Shown: piece by piece, positions 39,835 through 51,042 of the stretch
Layout: each line of letters starts with the position of its first letter
Position numbering within the stretch: position 1 is the stretch's first letter
Assembly: GCF_018918285.1 (NCBI RefSeq)
Contig: NZ_JAHLQF010000003.1
Coordinates: forward strand, 372,001 to 436,000
Direction: 5' to 3'
DNA length: 64,000 bases
Source of the DNA: Clostridium mobile
GTDB taxonomy: Bacteria > Bacillota > Clostridia > Clostridiales > Clostridiaceae
The notes under the pieces: model-generated
Told to the model about the DNA's origin: nothing
Database searches by the model: none
The model's input: the letters and a program-made list of their open reading frames with translations, nothing else
Position numbers and translations under genes: made by a program

Positions 39835-40563
39835 ATGGAATATAGAGAAGAGAAGGTTTTATATAACAAAGAAATCTGTAATGGAATATGGGAACTTAAA
39901 CTTTCAGGAAAATTTCAAGGAAGGCCAGGACAGTTTTATATGTTAAGAGCCTGGGAAAATGAACCTTTGCTTAGTAGGCCAATAAGTATCTATTCAATAG
40001 ATGAAGAGGGCATAAGTTTTTTATATAAAATAGTAGGTAAAGGTACTGAAATATTAAAAAAGCTCCAAAAGGGAGATGAGGTTAAGGTGACAGGTCCCCT
40101 AGGAAACGGATTCCCAATGGAGAAGATAAAAGGTAAAGTTGCTATAGTAGTTGGAGGAATTGGTATAGCTCCAATGCGTTACTTAACACAAGGATTAGAG
40201 GGGTGTGAGGTTCATCTTTACGCAGGCTTTAGAGATGAGTCCTACTCAGTAGATAGTTTTTCGCCTTATATAAAGAAGAGTGTAATAGTTACAGAAACTG
40301 GAGAAGAAGGGGAAAAGGGTTATGTAACTGATTATATAGATGTAGAGGACTATAATGTAGTTTTAAGCTGCGGTCCAGAAATAATGATGAATAAGTTAAT
40401 AAAGCAATGTAAAGAAAAATCAATACCTCTCTATGTATCACTAGAAAAACACATGGCCTGTGGAGTAGGGGCATGCTTAGTATGCACATGTAAAACTAAG
40501 GATGGATATAAAAGAACTTGTAAAGAAGGTCCAGTTTTCTTAGGAGAGGAGCTAGAGGAATAA
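39835..40563 (+). CDS. pyrK: Dihydroorotate dehydrogenase electron-transfer subunit
   Basis: The FAD and [2Fe-2S] subunit that passes electrons from PyrD to NAD. 242 aa. The flavin motif RPISIYSI, the NAD-site [11 protein letters not shown], and a C-terminal four-Cys cluster ([11 protein letters not shown] ... TC) are visible. pyrD starts two bases after its stop (UAAU/AUG arrangement). Confidence 0.96.
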   Translation: MEYREEKVLYNKEICNGIWELKLSGKFQGRPGQFYMLRAWENEPLLSRPISIYSIDEEGISFLYKIVGKGTEILKKLQKGDEVKVTGPLGNGFPMEKIKGKVAIVVGGIGIAPMRYLTQGLEGCEVHLYAGFRDESYSVDSFSPYIKKSVIVTETGEEGEKGYVTDYIDVEDYNVVLSCGPEIMMNKLIKQCKEKSIPLYVSLEKHMACGVGACLVCTCKTKDGYKRTCKEGPVFLGEELEE

Positions 40564-40564
40564 T

Positions 40565-41458
40565 ATGAAGGTAAACATATGTGGAGTAGATTTAAAGAAT
40601 CCAGTAATAGCGGCTTCCGGTACCTTTGGTTTTGGAGAGGAATACAATGAGTTTTATTCTGTATCTAAATTAGGAGGTATAAGCACAAAAGGTCTAACAA
40701 TAAATAAGAAAAGTGGAAACCATGGATTGAGAGTTTTTGAAACCACAGGAGGAATGTTAAATAGCGTAGGGCTACAGAATCCTGGCGTGGATGACTTTAT
40801 ACACTATGAATACCCAGAGATGAAGAAACTTGAAACAGTAATACTTGCAAACTTAGGCGGTGGAACAATAGAAGATTATTTAAAGGGTATAGAGCTTTTA
40901 AATAAAACAGATGTAGATATGATTGAATTAAATATATCTTGTCCTAATGTTAAAGAAGGTGGCATGGCCTTTGGTATAAAATCAAAAGTTGCATATGAAG
41001 TTGTAAAGGAAGTTAAGGATATATGCAATAAACCATTAATAGTCAAGCTATCCCCTAACGCAGAAGACATCGTAGATATGGCATATAAATGTTGTGAAGC
41101 TGGAGCGGACGGACTATCCTTAGTAAACACATTTAAAGCTATGGCAATAGATATAAATGGTAGAAGAACTGTGTTCAACAACATAACAGCAGGGCTTTCA
41201 GGGCCAGCAATAAAACCAATTGCCTTAAGAATGGTATATGAAGTATGCAAGGCAGTGGATGTACCTGTAATTGGATTGGGTGGAATAATGAACTGGCAAG
41301 ATGCCATTGAGTTTATAATGGCAGGAGCTACTGCAATACAAATAGGGACGGTTAATTTTATAGATCCTAATGCAGGGATTACAATAATTCAGGGAATGGA
41401 AAGTTACATGAAAGCTGAAGGTATAAAGAGCTTAGAAGAAATAAGAGGAATAATTTAG
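40565..41458 (+). CDS. pyrD: Dihydroorotate dehydrogenase B, catalytic subunit
   Basis: Oxidises dihydroorotate to orotate with FMN; class 1B, partner of PyrK. 297 aa. Signatures: [39 protein letters not shown], the active-site Cys segment [16 protein letters not shown], and [19 protein letters not shown] at the phosphate site. GAGGAGCTAGAGGA precedes the ATG. Confidence 0.97.
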   Translation: MKVNICGVDLKNPVIAASGTFGFGEEYNEFYSVSKLGGISTKGLTINKKSGNHGLRVFETTGGMLNSVGLQNPGVDDFIHYEYPEMKKLETVILANLGGGTIEDYLKGIELLNKTDVDMIELNISCPNVKEGGMAFGIKSKVAYEVVKEVKDICNKPLIVKLSPNAEDIVDMAYKCCEAGADGLSLVNTFKAMAIDINGRRTVFNNITAGLSGPAIKPIALRMVYEVCKAVDVPVIGLGGIMNWQDAIEFIMAGATAIQIGTVNFIDPNAGITIIQGMESYMKAEGIKSLEEIRGII

Positions 41459-41470
41459 GAGGGTTTAATT

Positions 41471-42043
41471 ATGGAAAACACAATAATTCAGATCTTAAAA
41501 GAAAGTGAAGCGCTTTTAGAAGGACATTTTCTACTATCCTCAGGAAGACACAGTGATAAATACTGTCAGTGTGCAAAGTTGTTACAATACCCAGATAAGG
41601 CAGAAGAGGTATTAAAAACAGTAAGTGAGCAATTAAGAAATGTGGACTTTGATTTAGTAGTGGGTCCAGCAATGGGTGGAGTTGTGGTAGCTTACGAATT
41701 GGCTAGACAGTTAAAGAAACCAGGAATATTTTCAGAAAGAGAAAATGGAGTTATGACTTTGAGAAGGGGATTTGAAATAAAAAAGGGTGAAAGGATAATC
41801 ATATCCGAAGATGTTATAACTACAGGAAAATCTTCCTTAGAAGTTGTTAAGCTTATAGAAGAATTAGGAGGAGAAGTAGTAGGATTGTGCTGCATAGTAG
41901 ATAGAAGGGATGAAGGGGTGGAAATGCCTTTCCCAATATATAGTGCTGTAAAAATACATGTTAAATCTTATGAAAAAGAAGAGTGTCCATTATGTAAGGA
42001 AGGAATACCACATGTTAAACCAGGAAGCAGAAATATGAAGTAA
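41471..42043 (+). CDS. pyrE: Orotate phosphoribosyltransferase
   Basis: Joins orotate and PRPP to give OMP. 190 aa. PRPP-binding segment [19 protein letters not shown] near residue 112; [18 protein letters not shown] and [17 protein letters not shown] are typical. TTAGGAGGG precedes the ATG. The following 98 bases hold the second PyrR-binding leader before carA. Confidence 0.96.
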   Translation: MENTIIQILKESEALLEGHFLLSSGRHSDKYCQCAKLLQYPDKAEEVLKTVSEQLRNVDFDLVVGPAMGGVVVAYELARQLKKPGIFSERENGVMTLRRGFEIKKGERIIISEDVITTGKSSLEVVKLIEELGGEVVGLCCIVDRRDEGVEMPFPIYSAVKIHVKSYEKEECPLCKEGIPHVKPGSRNMK

Positions 42044-42049
42044 TAATAT

Positions 42050-42138
42050 CCTTTTAATTAGTCCAGTGAGGCTAAAAAGGTTAGGGAATTTGGAATAAAT
42101 CCATTTTTCCTCACCTTAAAATTTAATAAGAGGTGATG
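42050..42138 (+). promoter_or_regulatory. Second PyrR element, predicted to control carA translation
   Basis: AGTCCAGTGAGGCT (42060-42073) matches the PyrR consensus ARUCCNGNGAGGYU at every position; CCTTTT (42050-42055) and AAAAGG (42075-42080) close the hairpin. There is no terminator here. Instead TCACCT (42111-42116) can pair with AGGTGA (42131-42136), the ribosome site of carA. Alternatively GGTTAGGGAA (42079-42088) pairs in 9 of 10 positions with TTTCCTCACC (42106-42115), freeing that site. PyrR binding would remove GGTTAGGGAA and close the site. Confidence 0.85.
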
Positions 42139-42141
42139 AAA

Positions 42142-43227
42142 ATGAAAGGATTTTTATATTTAGAAGATGGAAGTGTTTATGAAGGGAATATATTCGGTAA
42201 AGAAGGAGTTGTAACAGGAGAGATAGTTTTTAATACTGCTATGACAGGTTATGAAGAGATATTGACAGATCCTTCTTATGCTGGACAAATAATAAATATG
42301 ACCTATCCTAATATAGGTAACTACGGTACAAATAGCTTTGATATGGAAAGCAATAAAATATATGCAAAGGGGTTAGTTGTAAGAAACCTATGCAATATCC
42401 CATCCCATTATATGAGCGAAGAAAATATAGATGAGTTTCTAAAAAGGATGAATGTAGTTGGAATACATGGAGTGGATACAAGAAGCATAACTAAAAAAAT
42501 AAGAGATGTTGGCACAATGAAGTGTGTAATATCTAATAAAGAAATGAGCGTAGAAGAACTTAAAAACAATATAGATAGCTACCAGTGGGACTTAAACTTT
42601 GTAGAGATGGTCAGCAGAAAATCTATTGAGGAAATCCAAGGAACAGGACCTAGAATAGGGGTAATGGACTTTGGAATTAAGGGTAATATTATAGAGAAGT
42701 TTAAAAAGTTAAACTGTAATATAACATTACTTCCATGGAATACAACCTTTGAAGAAATAGATAAGCTAAACTTAGATGGCATTTTTTTAAGCAATGGACC
42801 AGGAGATCCCGAAGTATTAAAGGATACTGTTAAAACTGTAAAAAGCATAATAAAGAAGTATCCCACCTTTGGTATATGCTTGGGACATCAAATAATAGCT
42901 TTAGCACTAGGAGGCAATACCTATAAGATGAAATATGGTCATAGAGGTGGAAATCATGGAATCTATGACGTGGAAAGAGATAAGACCTTTATAGCTTCTC
43001 AAAATCATAGCTATGCAGTGGATAGAGAAAGTATAAAGGATAAAAGTATAATAGTAACTCACTATAACTTGAATGATAATACAGTGGAGGGCATAAAACA
43101 TAAGAGCTTGCCAGTGTTTTCAGTTCAATTTCATCCAGAAGGATCGGCAGGTCCAGAGGATACAGATTATCTTTTTCATAATTTCATTAAGAATATAAAG
43201 ATAAATAAAGTTAAAAAAAGTGCTTAA
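42142..43227 (+). CDS. carA: Carbamoyl-phosphate synthase small subunit
   Basis: The glutaminase subunit that supplies ammonia for carbamoyl phosphate. I place the start at ATG 42142 (MKGFLYLEDGSVYEG), which fits the family N-terminus and has AGAGGTGA at proper spacing; a GTG and ATG just upstream lie inside that site. 361 aa. The class I amidotransferase triad is visible in GICLGHQIIALA (Cys) and FHPEGSAGP (His, Glu). Its translation is likely set by the PyrR leader above. Confidence 0.96.
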   Translation: MKGFLYLEDGSVYEGNIFGKEGVVTGEIVFNTAMTGYEEILTDPSYAGQIINMTYPNIGNYGTNSFDMESNKIYAKGLVVRNLCNIPSHYMSEENIDEFLKRMNVVGIHGVDTRSITKKIRDVGTMKCVISNKEMSVEELKNNIDSYQWDLNFVEMVSRKSIEEIQGTGPRIGVMDFGIKGNIIEKFKKLNCNITLLPWNTTFEEIDKLNLDGIFLSNGPGDPEVLKDTVKTVKSIIKKYPTFGICLGHQIIALALGGNTYKMKYGHRGGNHGIYDVERDKTFIASQNHSYAVDRESIKDKSIIVTHYNLNDNTVEGIKHKSLPVFSVQFHPEGSAGPEDTDYLFHNFIKNIKINKVKKSA

Positions 43228-43239
43228 GGAGGAAAGATT

Positions 43240-46200
43240 ATGCCATTAGATAAAACATTAAATAAGGTAATAATATTAGGATCAGGCCCAATTATAATTG
43301 GACAAGGAGCGGAATTTGATTATTCTGGCACACAGGCTTGTAAGGCGCTAAAAGAAGAAGGAATAGAGGTAGTGTTGGTTAATAGTAATCCAGCTACCAT
43401 AATGACAGATAATCATATAGCAGACAGGATTTATATAGAGCCTTTAAATGAAGAAACCCTAGAGAAGATAATAGAAAAAGAGAAACCACAGGGGATCCTC
43501 GCAGGCTTTGGAGGGCAAACAGCTCTTAACTTAGCTATGAAGCTAAAAGATAATGGAGTTTTAGATAGATATAATGTAAGAATGCTTGGGGTAAATTCTG
43601 AAGCTATTAAAAAAGCTGAGAGTAGGGAAGAATTTAAAAACTTAATGCTAGAAATAGGAGAGCCAACTCCTATGAGTATAATAGCTACAAGAATGGAGGA
43701 ATGTGAGGAGTTTGTAGAAAAATATGGTTTCCCAGTCATCATAAGACCAGCTTATACTCTTGGTGGAACTGGAGGGGGAATAGCAAACAACCTTCAAGAA
43801 CTTAGGGAAATATGTAAGTTAGGATTGAAACTTAGCCCAATTAATCAAATATTATTAGAACAAAGTGTGGCAGGATGGAAAGAGATAGAGTTTGAGGTTA
43901 TAAGAGATAAGAAGGATAATTGCATAATTATCTGTAGCATGGAAAACTTCGATCCAGTAGGTATTCACACAGGGGATAGCATAGTGGTAGCACCTTGCCA
44001 GACCTTAAGAGATAAGGAATATCAAATGCTAAGAAAATCTTCTATAGATATAATTAGAAGTTTAAAGTTAGAGGGTGGATGTAATGTGCAATTTGCCCTA
44101 CACCCTACAAGCATGGAGTATATAGTAATTGAAGTAAATCCAAGAGTAAGCAGATCCAGTGCCTTAGCATCTAAAGCCACTGGATATCCAATAGCGAAAA
44201 TCGCAGCTAAAATAGCAATAGGATATAGCTTAGATGAAATAAAGAATTCTGTAACAGGAAGCTCTAGTGCTTGTTTTGAACCAGTTGTAGATTATGTGGT
44301 TACTAAGATACCAAAGTGGCCTTTTGATAAATTCACAAAGGCGGAAAGAACTCTTGGTACGCAAATGAAGGCAACGGGAGAGGTTATGTCTATAGGTAGG
44401 TCCTTTGAAAATTCTTTATTAAAGGGAATCATATCACTAGATGGTAAGTTCACCTCATTGAAAATGAAAGAATTAGAGAAGATAAATAAAGAAGAACTAC
44501 TAGAAATAATTAAGTTAACAGATGATAGAAGAGTATTTGCTATAGCGGAAGGGTTAAAAAAAGGGTTAAGTAAAAATTTAATAAATGAAGTTACAGGAAT
44601 TGATTTATGGTTCTTAAATGGAGTAGAAAATATAATCAATATGGAAAAAAGGGTGGAGAAAGAAAGTTTAAGTAAAGAGTTTTTAAGAGAAATTAAGGAA
44701 CTTGGATTTACAGATAAATTAATAAGTGAATTAAAGGGCATATCCACAGAAGAAATTGAAAGATTAAGAGAGGAATATGCAGTCCATCCAGTGTATAAAA
44801 TGGTAGATACCTGCGGAGGAGAGTTTAAATCCAGTACGCCATACTACTACTCATCTTACGAATTGGATAATGAAAATATAATTACAGAAGATAAAAAAGT
44901 ACTTATTATAGGTTCAGGGCCAATAAGAATTGGACAGGGTATAGAATTTGATTACTGCTCCGTTCATGGAATATGGGGTATTAAAAAGGCTGGGTATAAA
45001 GCCATAATAATAAATAATAATCCAGAAACAGTAAGTACGGATTTCGATACAGGTGACAAGCTTTACTTTGAACCGATATATATAGAAAATATCATGGATG
45101 TAATAAGAGAAGAAAAGGTTGAAGGAGTAATATTAGAATTAGGGGGACAAACTTCCATAAACCTTGCAGAAGAATTGAATAGAAGAGGGGTTAAAATTTT
45201 AGGAACTTCATTTCAAGGAATAGACTTAGGTGAGGACAGGGATAAATTTAAAGAGTTTTTAGATGAATTAAATATATCTTCACCAGAAGGGATTGCGGTT
45301 ATAAATGAAGAAGAAGCTTATAAAGCTGCAGAAAAAATAGGATACCCTGTGGTAGTAAGGCCATCTTATGTAATAGGTGGAAGGGCAATGGAAGTTGTGT
45401 ACAACAAAGAAAGCCTTGAGAAGTATATAAAGGAAGCAGTGAGTCTATCCATGGATCATCCAATACTTATTGATAGGTATATAAAAGGTATTGAAATTGA
45501 AGTAGATGCTTTATGCGATGGGGAGGAGATACTCATACCTGGTATTATGGAGCATATGGAAAGGACAGGGGTTCATTCAGGAGATAGTATGATAGTATAC
45601 CCTACGCTGAGCTTAAAGGAAGAAGTAATCAATAAGATTGTAGAATATACAAGAAAAATAGGAATAGGAATTAATATAAAAGGATTATTAAATATACAGT
45701 ATGCATATGATGGAGAAAAGGTATATGTAATTGAAGTGAATCCAAGAGCATCTAGAACTGTTCCTATATTAAGTAAAATAATAGGAATACCAATGGTGAA
45801 TATATCTGTACAAATTAAATTAGGAAGAACTTTGAAAGAATGTGGTTATGGGGTGGGGTTAGCTCCAACTAAAAACTTATATGCAGTAAAGGTACCGGTT
45901 TTTTCAGGGGAGAAGTTGAATAATGCAGATATATATTTAGGACCAGAAATGAAATCTACTGGTGAAGTATTAGGAATTGGGAAAAGTTTAGAGGAAGCCT
46001 TATATAAAGGCTTTATGGGGGCAGGAATTCCAGTTCATAATGGAGGAAATTTATATGTTTCGTTAAAAGATGTTGATAGACTGGAAAGTATAGATGTTTT
46101 TAAGGAATATATAAAGCTTGGATTTAAAATATATGCTACGTCTGGTACAGCTAGATATTTAATGGAAAATGGGATAGCTTGTGAAGAGAAAGATTTTGAG

Positions 46201-46431
46201 CAAGGTGAAATCATGATAAAAAATGGGGAAATAAGCTTAGTTATCAATACACCTACTAGAGGAAATGAACTCTATAGGGAAGGCTTCAAATTAAGAAGAA
46301 CTTGTTCACAATATAGGGTACCTACATTTACATGTATAGATACAGCAAAAGCATACTTAACTGTAGTTGATATGGTAGCTAAGTCCAATACTTCCATAAG
46401 TTATAATACAATGGAGGAATATTTTAGCTAA
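43240..46431 (+). CDS. carB: Carbamoyl-phosphate synthase large subunit
   Basis: Makes carbamoyl phosphate from bicarbonate, two ATP and ammonia. 1063 aa with two homologous ATP-grasp halves, each opening with the same signature (IIIGQGAEFDYSGTQAC near 20; RIGQGIEFDYCSVHG near 566). Both have VIEVNPR(V/A)SR metal-binding segments. An oligomerisation region lies between them and a methylglyoxal-synthase-like allosteric domain is at the C-terminus (from about residue 930). AAGGAGG precedes the ATG. Last gene of the operon. Confidence 0.97.
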   Translation: MPLDKTLNKVIILGSGPIIIGQGAEFDYSGTQACKALKEEGIEVVLVNSNPATIMTDNHIADRIYIEPLNEETLEKIIEKEKPQGILAGFGGQTALNLAMKLKDNGVLDRYNVRMLGVNSEAIKKAESREEFKNLMLEIGEPTPMSIIATRMEECEEFVEKYGFPVIIRPAYTLGGTGGGIANNLQELREICKLGLKLSPINQILLEQSVAGWKEIEFEVIRDKKDNCIIICSMENFDPVGIHTGDSIVVAPCQTLRDKEYQMLRKSSIDIIRSLKLEGGCNVQFALHPTSMEYIVIEVNPRVSRSSALASKATGYPIAKIAAKIAIGYSLDEIKNSVTGSSSACFEPVVDYVVTKIPKWPFDKFTKAERTLGTQMKATGEVMSIGRSFENSLLKGIISLDGKFTSLKMKELEKINKEELLEIIKLTDDRRVFAIAEGLKKGLSKNLINEVTGIDLWFLNGVENIINMEKRVEKESLSKEFLREIKELGFTDKLISELKGISTEEIERLREEYAVHPVYKMVDTCGGEFKSSTPYYYSSYELDNENIITEDKKVLIIGSGPIRIGQGIEFDYCSVHGIWGIKKAGYKAIIINNNPETVSTDFDTGDKLYFEPIYIENIMDVIREEKVEGVILELGGQTSINLAEELNRRGVKILGTSFQGIDLGEDRDKFKEFLDELNISSPEGIAVINEEEAYKAAEKIGYPVVVRPSYVIGGRAMEVVYNKESLEKYIKEAVSLSMDHPILIDRYIKGIEIEVDALCDGEEILIPGIMEHMERTGVHSGDSMIVYPTLSLKEEVINKIVEYTRKIGIGINIKGLLNIQYAYDGEKVYVIEVNPRASRTVPILSKIIGIPMVNISVQIKLGRTLKECGYGVGLAPTKNLYAVKVPVFSGEKLNNADIYLGPEMKSTGEVLGIGKSLEEALYKGFMGAGIPVHNGGNLYVSLKDVDRLESIDVFKEYIKLGFKIYATSGTARYLMENGIACEEKDFEQGEIMIKNGEISLVINTPTRGNELYREGFKLRRTCSQYRVPTFTCIDTAKAYLTVVDMVAKSNTSISYNTMEEYFS

Positions 46432-46439
46432 TAGAAAAG

Positions 46440-46468
46440 AAAGGGATTATTAATTCCCTTTTTTTTAT
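46440..46468 (+). terminator. Terminator of the pyrimidine operon
   Basis: AAAGGGA (46440-46446) pairs with TCCCTTT (46455-46461), followed by a continued T-run. Confidence 0.88.
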
Positions 46469-46574
46469 TTATTATACGTATTATTTACAAAAAATTATTA
46501 TTAATTCTAAGATAATTGAGTTATAATAAATATGACTTCTATAAATTTTATTATGGTAGTTAGGAGGAATTAGT

Positions 46575-47363
46575 GTGGGGAAACCAAGTATTTTCAGTAA
46601 AGATTATGAAAAAAAGATGAAAAAAAGAAGGATAAGAATCATTGGAACATTTTTAGCGATTTTGTTTATTGTAGTAGGAGCTTGGTTTTACCGAAGAGCT
46701 GATATAAAAAATATTCTATCTAAGAATAAGATTAATACAGAAAAAAACAAAGAAGATAATAAAAAGACTCTTACTACTGATAATGGGGACAAAAACAAAG
46801 AAAATAAGGAAAGCAAAGAGGAAATAAAAAAAGAAGAAGGGTATGATTTTAAGCTAAGTGATGGAGAAAATTTAAAAGTTATATATGAAATAAATGATAA
46901 AGATAAAAAGTTTAAATATATACATCCATTGGACAGTAAGACTATATATGATATAAGCCCTTCAGCTAAATTAATGACAATATATGATCCAAAAGTTCAA
47001 AGAATCTATCGTATGAATATTGAAGGGAAAGTTGAGGACATAACTAATCCTAGATACACATCTACTAATGGTGAGTTTTCTATAACAAGAGAAGAACATT
47101 TGAAAGCAAACCCCGATTATATATGGTGTTCCTCTCCTAAATTTATAGATGAGAATAATATAGCTTACGTAAGTCAATTACCTTGGTTTAATAGAAGCAA
47201 ACAGTATATATGGATTGTAAACTTACAAAATAATACTCATAGGTATGTTCAAAATGTAGAAGGAAATGATATAAAATTAGATAGATTAAATGAAGAAGGA
47301 TTGGGTATAATTGTAGATGGAGAAAAAGCTACGTTAAAGCCTAGCGGTGAATTAATAAAGTAA
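46575..47363 (+). CDS. Membrane-anchored protein of unknown function
   Basis: 262 aa from a GTG with TAGGAGGAA upstream. A basic N-terminus (KKMKKRRIRI) precedes one membrane segment near residues 22-39. A Lys/Glu/Asn-rich linker (about 50-95) follows, then a domain of about 165 residues rich in beta strands. That domain contains Trp and Tyr pairs in a pattern like one or two propeller blades (DPKVQRIYRMNIEGKVEDI; KQYIWIVNLQNNTHRYV). I do not recognise a family. It stands alone between the pyr terminator and tig, and the domain is probably outside the cell. Confidence 0.75.
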   Translation: MGKPSIFSKDYEKKMKKRRIRIIGTFLAILFIVVGAWFYRRADIKNILSKNKINTEKNKEDNKKTLTTDNGDKNKENKESKEEIKKEEGYDFKLSDGENLKVIYEINDKDKKFKYIHPLDSKTIYDISPSAKLMTIYDPKVQRIYRMNIEGKVEDITNPRYTSTNGEFSITREEHLKANPDYIWCSSPKFIDENNIAYVSQLPWFNRSKQYIWIVNLQNNTHRYVQNVEGNDIKLDRLNEEGLGIIVDGEKATLKPSGELIK

Positions 47364-47598
47364 TATATTATTAATTAATAGCTGTATTAATCAATAAAAA
47401 ATCAATATAAAAACTTTACTTAATTTATAAAAAACTATTTGTAAAATATAATTTATTCCTATATAATTATAAATTGATATGCTAATTTAATAGTAAATTT
47501 AGCATTAATTGTTTTCCCTTGTATGTTAATAACTTTAAATATGTGTTATAATATTTAGGTTAATATAAGCAATTAGTTAATTTAGGAGGAATAATGCA

Positions 47599-48891
47599 AT
47601 GAAGGCTACTATGGAAAAAATAGAAAAGAATATAGTTAAGTTAGAAATAACTGTAGAAAGTGAAAAATTCAATGAAGCTATGAAAAAAGCATATGCAAAG
47701 AATGCTAAAAGTTTCAACATACCTGGATTTAGAAAAGGAAAAGCTCCAATGAATATTATAAAGAGACAGTATGGAGAAGGAGTTTTCTACGAAGATGCAA
47801 TAAATATTTGTTGTGATGATACATATCCAGAAGCGTTAAAAGAACATGATATAAAGCCTGTAGATTACCCAGCAATAGAAATAGTTCAAATTGGAGAAGG
47901 AAAAGACTTTATATATACAGCGAAAGTAACAGTAGTTCCAGAAGTAGAACTAGGAGAATATAAAGGATTAGAAGTTAAAAAGAACGACTATCCAGTAAAT
48001 GAAGAAGAAGTTGAAAATAGATTAAAAGAAATGCAGGAAAGAAATGCAAGAATAGCTACAAAAGAAGACGGAGAAGTAGAAAAAGGAAATATAGCAGTTA
48101 TAGACTTTAAAGGATTTGTTGACGAAGTTGCATTTGAAGGTGGAGAGGGAACTGACTATAGTCTAGAAATAGGCTCAGGAACTTTCATCGATAATTTTGA
48201 AGATCAACTAGTAGGTTTGAAAGTTGGAGAAGAAAAAGAAGTTAACGTTAACTTCCCAGAAGAATACGGAAGAGAAGATTTAAACGGAAAACCTGCTACG
48301 TTTAAAGTTAAAATTAAAGAAATAAAAGTTAAAGAATTACCAGAACTTGACGATGAGTTTGCAAAAGAAATATCTGAATTTGATACTATAGCTGAACTTA
48401 AAGCGGATATAAAGAGCAAAATGGAAGCTGAAGCTGAAGCTAGATCAAAGAGAGAATTTGAAGAAGCAATTATAGATGCTGCTTGTGAAAATGCAAAAGT
48501 TGAAATACCAGAAGTAATGGTAAATAATGAAATAGATAATATGATAAGAGACCTAGAAATGAGATTAAAATATCAAGGATTAGACTTACAGACATATTAT
48601 CAGTACACTAATAGCAGTGAAGAAAAAGTAAGAGAATACATGAATGATGCTGCTATTAAGAGAGTAAAAACAGAGTTAGTTCTTGGAGAAATAGCTAAAG
48701 CAGAAAAAGTTGAAGCAACAGAAGAAGAGATGATGGATAGAGCTAAGGAAATGGCTAAACAATATGGCGACAAAGAAATAGAAAAAACTGCAAAATTAAT
48801 CATGGAAGCTCAGAAAAATTTATTAAAATTAGATGTTATAAATGAAAAAGTGGTTAAACTACTAGTTGACAACAGTAAAGCGATAGCATAA
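47599..48891 (+). CDS. tig: Trigger factor (ribosome-associated peptidyl-prolyl isomerase)
   Basis: Binds nascent chains at the ribosome exit and helps folding. 430 aa with three domains: N-terminal ribosome-binding part ([28 protein letters not shown] holds the FRK loop), an FKBP-type domain near residues 150-240, and a helical C-terminal chaperone domain. TTAGGAGGA precedes the ATG. It opens the protein quality-control group ahead of clpP-clpX-lon, the classical Firmicute order. Confidence 0.97.
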   Translation: MKATMEKIEKNIVKLEITVESEKFNEAMKKAYAKNAKSFNIPGFRKGKAPMNIIKRQYGEGVFYEDAINICCDDTYPEALKEHDIKPVDYPAIEIVQIGEGKDFIYTAKVTVVPEVELGEYKGLEVKKNDYPVNEEEVENRLKEMQERNARIATKEDGEVEKGNIAVIDFKGFVDEVAFEGGEGTDYSLEIGSGTFIDNFEDQLVGLKVGEEKEVNVNFPEEYGREDLNGKPATFKVKIKEIKVKELPELDDEFAKEISEFDTIAELKADIKSKMEAEAEARSKREFEEAIIDAACENAKVEIPEVMVNNEIDNMIRDLEMRLKYQGLDLQTYYQYTNSSEEKVREYMNDAAIKRVKTELVLGEIAKAEKVEATEEEMMDRAKEMAKQYGDKEIEKTAKLIMEAQKNLLKLDVINEKVVKLLVDNSKAIA

Positions 48892-48899
48892 TATATGAT

Positions 48900-48932
48900 A
48901 ATTGCCAGGAGGATTTCTGGCAATTAAATTTT
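48900..48932 (+). terminator. Terminator-like hairpin after tig
   Basis: AATTGCCAG (48900-48908) pairs with CTGGCAATT (48917-48925), followed by AAATTTTAA. The U-run is interrupted, so it may allow partial readthrough into clpP. Confidence 0.65.
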
Positions 48933-49033
48933 AATTATATTAATTAATATAAATTACGCAATAGTTACGTATTATATTAATAAGCAAACTATATACTAAA
49001 GTTCAATTGAGACTAAAAAAGGAGGAGAGAATT

Positions 49034-49618
49034 ATGAGTTTAGTTCCTATAGTTGTTGAACAAACTAATAGAGGAGAAAGGTCATATGATATTTATTCTA
49101 GACTTTTAAAAGATAGAATTATAATGTTAGGAGATCAAGTAAATGATGTAACAGCTAGTTTAGTTGTATCTCAATTATTATTTTTAGAATCAGAAGATCC
49201 AGATAAGGATATACAACTATATATTAATAGCCCGGGTGGTTCAATAACAGCAGGCATGGCGATATATGATACTATGCAATATATAAAAGCAGATGTAGTT
49301 ACAATATGTGTTGGTATGGCAGCTTCAATGGGAGCGTTTTTACTTTCCGCTGGAGCAAAAGGAAAAAGATATGCACTACCAAATAGCGAAATAATGATTC
49401 ATCAACCATTAGGTGGATTCCAAGGTCAGGCCACTGATATAGGAATTCATGCAGATAGAATTCTAAAAACTAAAAAGAAACTTAATACTATATTAAGTGA
49501 AAACACAGGTCAACCATTAGAAGTTATAGAAAGAGATACAGAAAGAGATAACTTTATGGATGCTGAACAAGCAAAAGCCTATGGTCTGATAGATGAAATT
49601 ATGACTAGGAAAAAATAA
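49034..49618 (+). CDS. clpP: ATP-dependent Clp protease proteolytic subunit
   Basis: The serine peptidase of the Clp complexes. Start at ATG 49034 ([19 protein letters not shown]), with AAAGGAGGAG before it; the upstream TTG in frame lacks a site. 194 aa. The triad is Ser98 ([10 protein letters not shown]), His123 (EIMIHQP) and an Asp near 172. The N-terminal propeptide is short, as usual in clostridia. clpX follows by 21 bases. Confidence 0.97.
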   Translation: MSLVPIVVEQTNRGERSYDIYSRLLKDRIIMLGDQVNDVTASLVVSQLLFLESEDPDKDIQLYINSPGGSITAGMAIYDTMQYIKADVVTICVGMAASMGAFLLSAGAKGKRYALPNSEIMIHQPLGGFQGQATDIGIHADRILKTKKKLNTILSENTGQPLEVIERDTERDNFMDAEQAKAYGLIDEIMTRKK

Positions 49619-49639
49619 CCTTTACTGTGAGGTGTGAAT

Positions 49640-50929
49640 ATGGCTAAAATCGATGATAAAAAACAATTAAAATGTTCTTTTTGTGGTAAAACACAAGACC
49701 AAGTTAGAAGGCTTATAGCAGGACCAGGCGTTTATATATGCGATGAGTGTATAGAGCTTTGTTCAGAGATTATAAGCGATGAGTTCGAAGAAGATATTAG
49801 TATAGAAATGGAATCACTACCGAAGCCTATGGAAATTAAAAATTATCTAGATCAATATATCATAGGTCAAGATGATGCAAAGAAGGCTTTAGCGGTAGCG
49901 GTTTATAATCACTATAAAAGAATAAATGCCTATAATTTTTCTGATGATGTTGAACTTCAAAAAAGTAACATACTATTGCTAGGACCAACTGGCTCAGGTA
50001 AAACATTGTTAGCACAAACACTAGCAAAGTTTTTAAATGTTCCTTTTGCAATTGCAGATGCTACAACATTAACTGAGGCAGGTTACGTAGGAGAAGATGT
50101 AGAAAACATACTTTTAAAGCTAATACAAAATGCAGATTACGATATAGAGAAGGCAGAAAGAGGTATTATATACATCGATGAAATAGATAAAATAGCAAGA
50201 AAATCAGAAAATCCTTCTATTACTAGAGATGTATCTGGTGAAGGGGTACAACAAGCATTATTAAAAATATTGGAAGGAACTATAGCTTCTGTACCACCTC
50301 AAGGTGGAAGAAAGCATCCTCATCAAGAGTTTATCCAGATAAATACTACAAATATATTATTTATCTGCGGTGGAGCATTTGATGGTGTGGATAAAATAAT
50401 TGAAAAAAGAACAAGAAATAGTTCAATTGGCTTTGGAGCTGATATTTTATCTAAATCTCAAAAGGATGTGGGAGCTTTCCTAAAGGAAATAATGCCAGGA
50501 GACTTGTTAAAGTTTGGGTTAATTCCTGAATTTATCGGAAGACTTCCAATAATAGTAACATTATCCGCATTGGATAAGGATGCACTTGTAAGTATATTAA
50601 GTCAACCTAAAAATGCTCTTGTTAAACAATATAAAAAGTTATTCGAAATCGATAATGTAGAATTAGAATTTAAAGATGAAGCTTTAGAGGCTATTGCAGA
50701 AGAAGCAATAAAGAGAAGTACGGGAGCAAGAGGATTAAGGGCGATACTTGAAGATATGATGAAGGATATAATGTTTAAAATACCTTCAGAAGAAAGCATA
50801 ATAAAAGTTGTAATTAATGAGGATACAGTAGAAAATAAAAATCCTGAATTAACTCATTCAGAAGATGGAAAGAGAGCTCCAATTAAAACTAAAAAAGCTA
50901 GAACTAAAAAAGGACCAGAAACTGCTTAA
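49640..50929 (+). CDS. clpX: ATP-dependent Clp protease ATP-binding subunit ClpX
   Basis: The AAA+ unfoldase that feeds ClpP. Start at ATG 49640 ([17 protein letters not shown]), with GTGAGGTG upstream. 429 aa. The N-terminal zinc domain has CSFC...CDEC. Walker A is [15 protein letters not shown], Walker [12 protein letters not shown], and the ClpP-contacting IGF loop is present as SIGFGAD. The C-terminal tail is Lys-rich. A strong terminator follows. Confidence 0.97.
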   Translation: MAKIDDKKQLKCSFCGKTQDQVRRLIAGPGVYICDECIELCSEIISDEFEEDISIEMESLPKPMEIKNYLDQYIIGQDDAKKALAVAVYNHYKRINAYNFSDDVELQKSNILLLGPTGSGKTLLAQTLAKFLNVPFAIADATTLTEAGYVGEDVENILLKLIQNADYDIEKAERGIIYIDEIDKIARKSENPSITRDVSGEGVQQALLKILEGTIASVPPQGGRKHPHQEFIQINTTNILFICGGAFDGVDKIIEKRTRNSSIGFGADILSKSQKDVGAFLKEIMPGDLLKFGLIPEFIGRLPIIVTLSALDKDALVSILSQPKNALVKQYKKLFEIDNVELEFKDEALEAIAEEAIKRSTGARGLRAILEDMMKDIMFKIPSEESIIKVVINEDTVENKNPELTHSEDGKRAPIKTKKARTKKGPETA

Positions 50930-50958
50930 AGAATAGGAAGATTCCTATTCTTTTTTTT
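50928..50958 (+). terminator. Terminator of clpP-clpX
   Basis: AAAGAATAGGA (50928-50938) pairs with TCCTATTCTTT (50943-50953), then TTTTT. The left arm includes the end of the stop codon region. Confidence 0.9.
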
Positions 50959-51042
50959 ATCCTTTCAACTGGAATATGAACTGGGAAAATTGTACATAAT
51001 AAAGAATAGTTTAGTAAGCATTTTAGATGGGAGGATAATTGT

